This document shows positions 43,823 to 52,434 of a stretch of 64,000 bases of DNA, piece after piece. Location: assembly GCA_045634305.1 (NCBI GenBank), contig JAZQZZ010000004.1, forward strand, positions 33,770 to 97,769. The letters are read 5' to 3'. How positions within the stretch are numbered: position 1 is the first letter of the stretch; each line of letters opens with the position of its first letter. The notes under the pieces are model-generated. The model did no database searches. It had not been told where the DNA came from and worked only from the letters and a program-made list of their open reading frames with translations. The translations under genes and the position numbers were made by a program. The DNA comes from HGM04593 sp045634305. Lineage in GTDB: Bacteria; Bacteroidota; Bacteroidia; Bacteroidales; Bacteroidaceae.

Positions 43823-46800
43823 ATGAAAAAACAACTAAATAGATTGCTCCCGGCGATTGTTTGTGCCGGGGCGTTTTGTGGAAATAGCGTCGCAGCAAAC
43901 CTGGCGGATGCAGATTCCACAGTCATAAACCAACAGAAATATGACCCATATTTTCTTGAGGCTCTGCCGATTGGTGCTCCGGGGTGGATGCAGTGCATAG
44001 CAGCCGACCCGGCAGGCGTGAATTTCAAGGAGATGCAACGCTTATATAACGAGTGGCGTGCTGCCGATGACGATGTGCGTGTGCGCACTGTCGACAACAA
44101 ACAGGTGGTGAACTATTACCGCCGTTGGATGGCTGCCTATCGCGACTATGTTGCTCCCGACGGGAGCATTGCGTTGCCATCTATGGAACAGTATGCAGCG
44201 CAGGTCGATTCCATGAACCGCAAGGCTGCTGCGACAAGAAACGGTGAAACGGATCTGATTTGGCGCAATATAGGTCCTAACCGCACCTATTCGAACGAGA
44301 ACGGGGAACTCAAACGCAAGGATTCGCAAGTGTGCGTGTTCCGCATTGCCGTTGCACTCAGCGACAGCGCAACACTCTATTGCGGAACGGAGTCGGGCGT
44401 CGTGTTTAAAACGACCGACCACGGAAAGAGTTGGCAACCCTGTGCTCCGCAGCACAATTTCGGCGGCTCAATATTCAGCATTGCAGTGCATCCCACAGAC
44501 AAGAATACCGTTTATGTGGGCGGCGGCCCTTGGCTTTGGAAAAGTACCGACGGCGGTGAAACATGGAACAGATGCGGTGGAATAAGCAACCGCGTGAACT
44601 CGATAAGAATAAATCCTGACAATACTGATTATATAACAGCATCGGTGGGTAGCAAGGATGAGGGCGCATCGGCTGCCGGTTTCTTCATCTCATCCGATGG
44701 CGGTGCCACTTTCTCATGCACTTTGCGTGGCATCTGCTTCGACCACGAACTGCAACCCGGCAACCCCGACAGAATATATCTTGTGCGCCGTGAGGCCGGT
44801 CCTTGGGCGGGAATATATATGTCGGACAATGCCGGTATGAGCTGGAGGCAGTTGGAACTCCCGGTGGACATGATGATTTGCGGCCGCCTGGCGGTGAGCG
44901 AAGCTCCCGGTGGCGCGGATTATGTATATGCACTCGTGACATGCGATTCTTGGGGCTACGATGCCGGCCCTCAGGGCGGTAAAGGAACACCATACATCCT
45001 TATGTCAAAGGATGCTGGCACGACATGGGAAGACCAGACTGACAAGGGCGGTAAATTCTATGACATCACTTTTTCTCCAATCATGGATGCTGCCGGAGGA
45101 CAAGGTTTCTTTGATATGATGATTGGTGCGTCGGCACAGAATCCGGCTCATGTGCTCTTTGGTCTTACATCGCTCTACCGTTCGACCAATGAGGGTGTGG
45201 CAAATTACCGAGACAATGGCATAGGCGGTTACCAACGTAACGACTGGATGCATTGCGACATTCAGGACATTGCCATACACCCCTGCGGCGATACCTGGAT
45301 TTGCAACGACGGCGGAATAAAGTATTCGCGTGACTTTTTCGAAACAAAGGGCGAGGACCGATACGACGGAATATATGCATCGGACTACCAAGGACTGGGT
45401 GTAGGCTGGAACGAAGACGTGATGGCGGCAGGCCGCTGGCACAACGGCGACGTGGTGCATGCAGCCACTTATGGCGAGGGTAACAGCGTGCACGTGGGCG
45501 GTGTGGAGATTGCTACAGGCTATGTTATGAAGAGCAACCCTTGGAAGGTCTACTTTACCGATGCTTCGACCCGCATCATGCCACGTGAAATGGATGGTGC
45601 GATAGGCGAGGATTTCCGCACTTGGTTCAGTGACAAGAAACCATACGAGGCACTGCGCATAAACGGAGAGATTGCCACCGACCCGCGCTATGCCCTTAAG
45701 GTGTTCCTGCAGGACATGACCGATACATGGGGCGGCTATCTTTCGTATGACGAGGGCGCTTCGTTCCAGAAAGTGTTCGACAGCGAGGGCGAGGATTTCT
45801 ACAGTTATGAGTTCGCACGCTCCAACCCCGACAGGGTGTATATATCGGGCTGTTGGAATGTGTGGCGCTCCGATGACGGTGGTCTTACATTCCATGAGTG
45901 TACGCAACCGTTCGCTGTTACCGATGACTATATACACTATACAAAGGTTGTGGTTGACCCCAATGACGAGAATCACTTGCTTGTGATATGCAATGACCGT
46001 TATGACGCAGTGAGCGAAAGTTTCGACGGCGGCATGAGCTGGAGTGCATATGACCTTGCGAACATTGCCGACAAGCGAGTGCACCAGATTATCCTTGTGG
46101 GTGACGAGTATAATAGTACATACGTTACAAGCTACGACGGCGCGAGTGTCTATTTCCGTGACAATACGATGAGCGACTTTATCGACTACTCGAGCGGCTT
46201 GAACCCCGGTGCACGTATCTCAAAGGTTGTGCCTTATTACAAAAGCGGTGTGTTGCGTATGGCAACCGACCAGGGCTTGTGGGAGGCACCGCTTTATCAT
46301 CAGGACTTCATAGCTGTGCCGCAGCCTATGGCATTGAACCTCGGTAGCGGTAACCTCACTGCAAATCCGCAGAAGAGCGTGCAGTTCGACAGTTACAGCA
46401 TTGTACGTCAGGATGGGAATACCCGCTGGCAGTGGAGTTTCTCGCCACAGCCGCAGTATGTGAGCGATGCCACGGTGCGCAACCCTGTTGTCGTGTTCGG
46501 TAATCCCGGAAACTATGATGTCACCTTGACCGTTACAACCCCGGCAGGCACATCGTCGCGTACGATTAAGAATATGATAACCATTGAGGGAGCTACAGCC
46601 ATTGATGAGGCCAAGGTCAGTCAGGTGGGCATTGAAAAGAGTGTGCTCGGTGCCGGTGAACCGCTTGTGGTGCTTGCAGCAGGGCTTTGCGAGGATGCAC
46701 GTTTAACCGTGCACGGAATGAAAGGTAATCTGCTATATAGCGAGCAGGTTCCGGCAGATGCGGAATGCGTGACAGTCGCACTCAATGACTTGACTCCCGG

Positions 46801-46864
46801 TGTATATATCTACTCGATAAGGAGCGCGACACAGAAATTCTTCGGACAATTCATAATAAAATAA
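43823..46864 (+). CDS. Secreted beta-propeller (BNR/Asp-box) protein with PKD domain and Por tail
   Basis: Large exported protein, 1013 residues. A TTG at 43820 is in frame but ATG 43823 gives the signal peptide (MKKQLNRLLPAIVCAGAFCG, cut near VAAN). After an N-terminal helical region (KQVVNYYRRWMAAYRDYV) come repeated Asp-box blades of the form S.D.G.TW (KTTDHGKSWQPC, KSTDGGETWNRC, ISSDGGATFSC, RSDDGGLTFHEC), as in sortilin/VPS10 or sialidase-like propellers without sialidase active-site residues that I can recognise. A PKD domain (about 860-930, TLTVTTPAGTSS) and a Por sorting tail (GVYIYSIRS to FIIK) close the protein. The next gene is a paralogue 5 bp away. Ligand unknown. Confidence 0.85.
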   Translation: MKKQLNRLLPAIVCAGAFCGNSVAANLADADSTVINQQKYDPYFLEALPIGAPGWMQCIAADPAGVNFKEMQRLYNEWRAADDDVRVRTVDNKQVVNYYRRWMAAYRDYVAPDGSIALPSMEQYAAQVDSMNRKAAATRNGETDLIWRNIGPNRTYSNENGELKRKDSQVCVFRIAVALSDSATLYCGTESGVVFKTTDHGKSWQPCAPQHNFGGSIFSIAVHPTDKNTVYVGGGPWLWKSTDGGETWNRCGGISNRVNSIRINPDNTDYITASVGSKDEGASAAGFFISSDGGATFSCTLRGICFDHELQPGNPDRIYLVRREAGPWAGIYMSDNAGMSWRQLELPVDMMICGRLAVSEAPGGADYVYALVTCDSWGYDAGPQGGKGTPYILMSKDAGTTWEDQTDKGGKFYDITFSPIMDAAGGQGFFDMMIGASAQNPAHVLFGLTSLYRSTNEGVANYRDNGIGGYQRNDWMHCDIQDIAIHPCGDTWICNDGGIKYSRDFFETKGEDRYDGIYASDYQGLGVGWNEDVMAAGRWHNGDVVHAATYGEGNSVHVGGVEIATGYVMKSNPWKVYFTDASTRIMPREMDGAIGEDFRTWFSDKKPYEALRINGEIATDPRYALKVFLQDMTDTWGGYLSYDEGASFQKVFDSEGEDFYSYEFARSNPDRVYISGCWNVWRSDDGGLTFHECTQPFAVTDDYIHYTKVVVDPNDENHLLVICNDRYDAVSESFDGGMSWSAYDLANIADKRVHQIILVGDEYNSTYVTSYDGASVYFRDNTMSDFIDYSSGLNPGARISKVVPYYKSGVLRMATDQGLWEAPLYHQDFIAVPQPMALNLGSGNLTANPQKSVQFDSYSIVRQDGNTRWQWSFSPQPQYVSDATVRNPVVVFGNPGNYDVTLTVTTPAGTSSRTIKNMITIEGATAIDEAKVSQVGIEKSVLGAGEPLVVLAAGLCEDARLTVHGMKGNLLYSEQVPADAECVTVALNDLTPGVYIYSIRSATQKFFGQFIIK

Positions 46865-46869
46865 CAGCT

Positions 46870-49800
46870 ATGAAAAAAATAATACTTTCACTGCTTTGTG
46901 CATCGTCAATATTCTGTGCAAGTGCGCAGGAGCATGTGGCAAACGACCAATTTTTTACCCCATATAAACTCAACTATCTGCCGGCAGGTTCGCCTGCCTG
47001 GATGGCGCAGCTTGCCAATCCGCAGGGGCTCGACTACAATGCTATGGTAGATAGTTTCGAAGTATACCTTTCCAACACCCCCGGCGCGCGATATAAGTCG
47101 CGCGACACAAAACAGGTGGTGAACCATTTCCGCCGTTTCCAGAAGGCTTATTTGCCCTTTGTGCAGGCCGACGGCATAATCCGTCTGCCTTCGGCAAGTG
47201 CATATCACAGCGACATCGACAACGTTACCGAGGAGGTGCGTTATGAGCGTGCGCGCAAGCGCGCCGCCGGCCGCGATGCGGAAGCACCCGTAGAGTGGAA
47301 GGTTATTTCACCAATCATAACATACGACTATCTGCACAAAAAAGTATCCCCTGCGCAGTCTAACATTCAGCGTATGAGGGCGTCGCGCTCAAATCCAAAC
47401 GTGCTCTATTGCGGTTCGGAGACCGGCCTGGTGTTCCGTTCAAGCGATAAGGGCGAGTCTTGGCAACCATGCAACGACGGCGAGTGGATGGCCGGCGAGA
47501 TAACAACCATTGACATAAGCAACACCAACCCCGATCGTGTGCTCGTAGGTGCAGGCGGTGTGTTCTGGATAAGCAACGACGGTGGTGCAAACTGGGAGAA
47601 TATCACTCCGGCAAAAGCGACCTATGCCCGCACCAGCAATGCTTGTTTCCATCCTCAGAACGACAATATAATCCTTGCCGGTGACCGCGCACAGTTGTGG
47701 CGCTCGACCGATGGCGGCAGGTCGTGGGAGTGGATGCTCGGCGGCATGGTTTTCGATATTAAATACTCAGTACAGAACCCGGATGTGTGCTATGTCGCAA
47801 TAGAGCAAGAGAGTACCGTAAAGATGTACAAGAGTACCGACGGCGGTGTGTCATGGAACATTCTTGCTCTTGGCGATGAGCCGCTCATCAGTGCGCGTAT
47901 CGGTCTTAGCGAAGCACCCGGTGGCGAGGATTATGTATATCTGTGGGCTTGTCGCAGGAATCACCTTTCCAACTTTAACCAAATCTTCCTTAGTGGCCCG
48001 GCACTGCTCTACAAAAGTACCGATGGCGGTGCTTCGTTTACTGTTACCGACCCTACACCGCAGATGGAGGCTGTAGACAAGAACGGCGGTCAGGGATATT
48101 ACGACCTTGTGTGCACGGCATCGGCTACTGACCCCGAGGTTTTGCTTGTGGGTATAATACAGCTCTATCGCTCCACCGACGGAGGCAAGACATTGGAGAA
48201 TGTCGGCGGCTATTATGGCCGTTTCGACCTGCATTGCGACATGCAATCCATACAGACCAATGGCGCAGGCGACACATGGCTCTCTACCGATGGCGGTGTA
48301 ATCTACAGCAACGACTTTTTCTTTGCCGATGCACAGCCAAAAATCAAAGGCCTCTATGCATCGGAAATGTGGGGCTTCGATCAAGGCTGGAACGAAGATG
48401 TTATGGTAGGTGGCCGCAACCACAACGGCAACATGTCGCAGATTGACCGCTACAATGGGGTTACGCTTTCAATGCGCGGCTCGGAGCGCCCCACGGGTTA
48501 TGTGTTTCTCTCCAACCCGCGCAAGATAGCGTTCAGTGACTCCGAGAATGTCATTATGCCCGATGACTGGCGCAATGAGTTCGTGCCGTTCCTCGACTAC
48601 TGGACCTACCCGAAGGAGTCCTCACAGCACGGCTTCTATTTCGAGTTCGACCCGCGCTATGCGCAGTGCTTTTACATTGTGCAGGAGAGTGACCGCGTGG
48701 ATGCCAACACGCTTTGGCGCACACGCGATGACGGTGCCTCGTTCTCCTCGGTATATACATTCGATGACCCCATAAACGCAATAGCGGTGTCGCGCTCGAA
48801 CCCCGACAAGATTGTGGCCTCTACATGGGGACGCATATACTGGTCATCCGATGCCGGCGCCACATTCACCGAGTACAATATCCCCGATGAGATGACCCAT
48901 AGCATAAACTATAAACTTGCCGTTCACCCCACCAACGAGGATGAGATTTGGGTGAGCGACGGCAATGCAGGCGGTTTCTGGCGAACAGTGAACAATGGCG
49001 AGACATGGGAAAAACTCGATGACGGACTCACAATTGTCAATTGGGAAGGTAATATGGAGGCTCACAGTGTAGGACGTTTCTTCCTTACCGGTAACGAGAA
49101 GAACGCTGTCTATGCCATTGCTTCTACTATGGGGTATCTCAATGAAAGCTATTCAACAACGCGTGGCAGGGTACTCTATCGTGATGATACCACCGATGGA
49201 TGGGTGAATATCAGCAATGGCTTGCCAAAGGTGGTGAACCTGAACCGTATGCTGCCGTTCTACAAGAATGGCGTTATACGCCTTGCAACCAACAACGGCA
49301 TATGGGAACGCGAACTTGTCGACCCGCAGTTCAAACCCATAGCACAGCCAATGATTCTCAATGCCGGCTCGGGCGACAACACGCAGGGTGGCTATCCACG
49401 CGAAATAAAGCTCGACAGTTACAGTATCGTAAACCAGAACGGTGCCGAGTGGCATTGGGATGTGTATCCCGCACCGCTTTCAATGAGTGCCGACAATGTG
49501 CGTAATCCTGTAATTACAATCGAACCCGACCAGACATACGACATAACCTTGACCGTTACAACCCCTGCCGGCAGTGATACAAAGAAAATCGAGGGTATGA
49601 TAAAGGGTAACAAGCCTGTACCCGATGCAACATCAATCGACGAGGTGCTGCAAGGCAAGGAACTTCTGCTTGAAAGCGGCAACGTAGTTGTTGTGGGCGA
49701 GAGTTTCCGTTTTGTCGCACGCGACCTTGTAGGTAATGTGTCGCTTGTAATATATGATGCAAAAGGAAATGTAGTCCACAGCGCTGTTGGACAGAGTGAA

Positions 49801-49902
49801 ATTGAGGTGAATACAGCGGGCTACGGTGCAGGTGTGTATTTCTATATGGCAACAGATGCAGCAGGCTTCAAAAAGACCGGCAAGTTGCTTGTAAAGGAGT
49901 AA
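46870..49902 (+). CDS. Second secreted beta-propeller (BNR/Asp-box) paralogue with PKD domain and Por tail
   Basis: 1010 residues, same architecture as its upstream neighbour: signal peptide MKKIILSLLCASSIFCASA, a matching helical motif (KQVVNHFRRFQKAYLPFV), Asp-box blades (RSSDKGESWQPC, RSTDGGRSWEWM, KSTDGGVSWNIL, RSTDGGKTLENV), then PKD (TLTVTTPAGSDT) and a tail ending TGKLLVKE. The paralogues are clearly related but divergent over the blades, so the duplication is old and the two likely bind different or complementary targets. It is 6 bp before the TonB-dependent receptor, indicating one transcript of three genes. Confidence 0.85.
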   Translation: MKKIILSLLCASSIFCASAQEHVANDQFFTPYKLNYLPAGSPAWMAQLANPQGLDYNAMVDSFEVYLSNTPGARYKSRDTKQVVNHFRRFQKAYLPFVQADGIIRLPSASAYHSDIDNVTEEVRYERARKRAAGRDAEAPVEWKVISPIITYDYLHKKVSPAQSNIQRMRASRSNPNVLYCGSETGLVFRSSDKGESWQPCNDGEWMAGEITTIDISNTNPDRVLVGAGGVFWISNDGGANWENITPAKATYARTSNACFHPQNDNIILAGDRAQLWRSTDGGRSWEWMLGGMVFDIKYSVQNPDVCYVAIEQESTVKMYKSTDGGVSWNILALGDEPLISARIGLSEAPGGEDYVYLWACRRNHLSNFNQIFLSGPALLYKSTDGGASFTVTDPTPQMEAVDKNGGQGYYDLVCTASATDPEVLLVGIIQLYRSTDGGKTLENVGGYYGRFDLHCDMQSIQTNGAGDTWLSTDGGVIYSNDFFFADAQPKIKGLYASEMWGFDQGWNEDVMVGGRNHNGNMSQIDRYNGVTLSMRGSERPTGYVFLSNPRKIAFSDSENVIMPDDWRNEFVPFLDYWTYPKESSQHGFYFEFDPRYAQCFYIVQESDRVDANTLWRTRDDGASFSSVYTFDDPINAIAVSRSNPDKIVASTWGRIYWSSDAGATFTEYNIPDEMTHSINYKLAVHPTNEDEIWVSDGNAGGFWRTVNNGETWEKLDDGLTIVNWEGNMEAHSVGRFFLTGNEKNAVYAIASTMGYLNESYSTTRGRVLYRDDTTDGWVNISNGLPKVVNLNRMLPFYKNGVIRLATNNGIWERELVDPQFKPIAQPMILNAGSGDNTQGGYPREIKLDSYSIVNQNGAEWHWDVYPAPLSMSADNVRNPVITIEPDQTYDITLTVTTPAGSDTKKIEGMIKGNKPVPDATSIDEVLQGKELLLESGNVVVVGESFRFVARDLVGNVSLVIYDAKGNVVHSAVGQSEIEVNTAGYGAGVYFYMATDAAGFKKTGKLLVKE

Positions 49903-49908
49903 GGGTAT

Positions 49909-52116
49909 ATGAAAAAGGTGTTGTTCTCGTTCTTGTTCTTGCTGTTTGCCAATTGTGGCTTGGCACAGGATAGCCTGTTTTACAATCTTGATGAGATTGT
50001 GGTGTCGGCGAGCCGCTGGTGCCAGCAGAGTCAGGCACAGCCGGTAAAGGTTACGCGCCTCTCGTTCGATAAGGCCAACACCTTCAACCCGCAGACAGCT
50101 GCCGATGTCCTGGGGCTAACCGGCGAGGTGTTTATTCAAAAAAGCCAGTATGGTGGTGGCAGTCCAATGATACGTGGCTTTGCCACCAACAGGCTGCTCT
50201 ACAGCATTGACGGTGTGCGCATGAATACAGCCATATTCCGTTCGGGAAACATACAGAATGTCATTTCGCTCGACCCCTTTGCCATTGCCGATAGCGAAGT
50301 GCTCTTCGGTCCCGGCGCAGTGGGATATGGCAGCGATGCCATTGGCGGCGCAATGGTGTTTTCAACGCTTGAGCCTTGTTTGGCTAACGGCGGGCCACCG
50401 CTTGTGCATGGTGCGGCAACTGTGCGCACGGCAACCGCATCCAATGAACTCACGGCGCACGTGCATGCCGGGGTGGGGTGGAAACGGTGGGCACTGCTCA
50501 CAAGTCTCACATATTCATCTTATGGCGACCTGCAGCAGGGAACGCATGGCCCCGAAGATTATGTGATGCCATATATTGTTGTTCCCGGCTTTGCCGCCGA
50601 TGGAACGGTAGATGACCGTGTCATAGCTAATGTGGACAAGAACAAGCAGACGCCAAGCGGATATTCGCAATTGAACTTTATGCAGAAAGTGCGTTATGCC
50701 CCCGGTGGCGGTTGGAATCTTGAATATGCTTTCCATTTGAGCGGGACATCGGAGTATGCGCGTTATGACCGCCACCAGCGCATGCGTGGCGGCCAGCCCC
50801 GTTATGCCGAATGGAACTACGGCCCGCAACAGTGGATGATGAACCACTTGCGTGCCGAACACATCGGTGGTAGCATCATGTACGACTCAATGAAGGTGAA
50901 CCTTGCCCTGCAACGCTTCGAGGAGAGCCGCATTAGCCGTGACCTCAATAAACCGCGCCGCGAGACGCAGAGCGAGGCTGTCGATGCCTGGAGCGCGAAT
51001 GTCGATTTCATAAAGTCGGTCAGCGACGGGCTTACAATCTCATACGGTGCGGAGTATGTGCAGAACAATGTGCGCTCAAAAGGTGTGGCAACCGATATTG
51101 TAACCGATGCCACGGAACCGATGGCGGCGCGTTATCCCAATGCCGAGTGGTACAGCGCGGGTCTCTTCGCACAAGCCGAGTGGCATGTGAACAACCGTCT
51201 TAATCTTGCGGCAGGTGTGCGTTATAACCATTATCTCATAGATAATGATTTTTCAACTGTAGGCTACGAAATACCTTTTGAACCTCGCCAAGTATCATCG
51301 GCCGGGAGCGTTAGCGGAAATGTAGGTATCAATTGGCGCCCTGCGTCGGGGTGGCTCTTTCGCGTGAACTATGCGCGCGGCTTCCGCGCCCCCAATGTCG
51401 ATGACATGGGCAAACTCTTTGACAGTGCCGACGGTTGCGTGACAGTGCCTAACCCTGCGTTGAAACCAGAGTATGCCGACAATGTCGAGCTTGGTTTTGC
51501 AAAGCACATAGGCTCTTTCTTGAAATTCGATGTGACGGCCTATTATACCCATCTCACCGATGCAATTGTGCGTCGCGATTTTCTTTTCAACGGCAATCGC
51601 ACAATGGAGTATCAGGGCAGCGAGTGCCGTGTGCAGGCGTTGCAGAATGCCGCAACGGCAAATGTGTGGGGTGTTCAGGCGGCAGTGGATGCCAACTTTG
51701 CAAAATGGTTCTATGGGGAAGCGCGCGTCAGTTGGCAACGCGGTTTCGAGGAAATGGACAATGGCGATGTTTCGCCATCGCGCCATGCCGCTCCGCTCTT
51801 TGGGCGCGTGGCTCTGGGCTTCAGGAACGAACGGTTGAACGTTGAGGCCTATACGGCTTTCCAGGCGCAGTGTGCAGCTGCCGATATGCCGGTAGAGGAG
51901 AGGGGAAAGACTGAAATATATGCCCTTGATGCCGATGGCAATGCCTATTCACCCGCGTGGTTCACTCTCAACCTGCGCGCATCGTTGCAGCTCGCTCGCG
52001 GTTTCTCGCTCAATGCAACACTCGAGAACATCGCCGACAAACGCTACCGCCCCTACAGCTGCGGTATCAGCGCCCCCGGCAGGAACGTAACAATGAGCCT
52101 TAGTTATAAGTTTTGA
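49909..52116 (+). CDS. TonB-dependent outer-membrane receptor, haem/haemoglobin type
   Basis: 735-residue importer. The signal peptide is MKKVLFSFLFLLFANCGLA. There is no SusC-type regulatory domain. A TonB-box region (LDEIVVSASRW) leads into a plug with GGSPMIRGFATNRLLYSIDG and GPGAVGYGSDAIGGAMVF. In the barrel, GFRAPNVDDM (near 490) and VPNPALKPEY (near 514) match the FRAP...NPxL box of haem and haemoglobin receptors such as HmuR. The C-terminus (NVTMSLSYKF) ends in Phe. It is third in an operon with two propeller proteins, which may capture or process the host protein carrying the ligand. Haem is an inference; siderophore receptors share parts of this pattern. Confidence 0.87.
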   Translation: MKKVLFSFLFLLFANCGLAQDSLFYNLDEIVVSASRWCQQSQAQPVKVTRLSFDKANTFNPQTAADVLGLTGEVFIQKSQYGGGSPMIRGFATNRLLYSIDGVRMNTAIFRSGNIQNVISLDPFAIADSEVLFGPGAVGYGSDAIGGAMVFSTLEPCLANGGPPLVHGAATVRTATASNELTAHVHAGVGWKRWALLTSLTYSSYGDLQQGTHGPEDYVMPYIVVPGFAADGTVDDRVIANVDKNKQTPSGYSQLNFMQKVRYAPGGGWNLEYAFHLSGTSEYARYDRHQRMRGGQPRYAEWNYGPQQWMMNHLRAEHIGGSIMYDSMKVNLALQRFEESRISRDLNKPRRETQSEAVDAWSANVDFIKSVSDGLTISYGAEYVQNNVRSKGVATDIVTDATEPMAARYPNAEWYSAGLFAQAEWHVNNRLNLAAGVRYNHYLIDNDFSTVGYEIPFEPRQVSSAGSVSGNVGINWRPASGWLFRVNYARGFRAPNVDDMGKLFDSADGCVTVPNPALKPEYADNVELGFAKHIGSFLKFDVTAYYTHLTDAIVRRDFLFNGNRTMEYQGSECRVQALQNAATANVWGVQAAVDANFAKWFYGEARVSWQRGFEEMDNGDVSPSRHAAPLFGRVALGFRNERLNVEAYTAFQAQCAAADMPVEERGKTEIYALDADGNAYSPAWFTLNLRASLQLARGFSLNATLENIADKRYRPYSCGISAPGRNVTMSLSYKF

Positions 52117-52382
52117 GGGGCAAACGGAAAAGTGAAAACGCAGTTTCGACAATGCGTAATACAGATATGGTACAGCATGGAACGATAAAAAGTACCCAAG
52201 AAAATAAGGTATGTACCCAAGAAACCTCTGTAAGTACCCATAGGAATGACATCTAAATGAATTCTTATATCCATTCACGGATAACTGTTAGCGTATGTTT
52301 TGCTTTGCTCGCAAATTGGTGGATTTTCTCTGTTGGTTTTAAAGTATTTTAATAGATTCTTCTTTTTATCATTGTATCTTAT
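52117..52382 (+). repeat. Spacer with three 21-bp iteron-like repeats
   Basis: No gene. GTACCCA occurs at 52192, 52213 and 52234, exactly 21 bp apart (two helical turns); the first two share GTACCCAAGAAA. This marks the left edge of the AT-rich insert with the DUF262 gene. It could be an operator array, an integration-related site or a remnant of coding sequence. Confidence 0.55.
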
Positions 52383-52390
52383 TACCTTTG
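52383..52390 (+). promoter_or_regulatory. Promoter -7 box for the DUF262 gene
   Basis: TACCTTTG, exact -7 consensus, 45 bp before the start codon. No clear -33 element. Confidence 0.55.
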
Positions 52391-52434
52391 CTATATATGT
52401 AGATTGAAAACGCATTTAAAAATAGTATCTGAAT

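Noticed and set aside
45005..46084. A 359-codon antisense frame opposite the first propeller gene.
   Set aside because: It lies within a gene with clear Asp-box blades; it is a mirror of its codon use.
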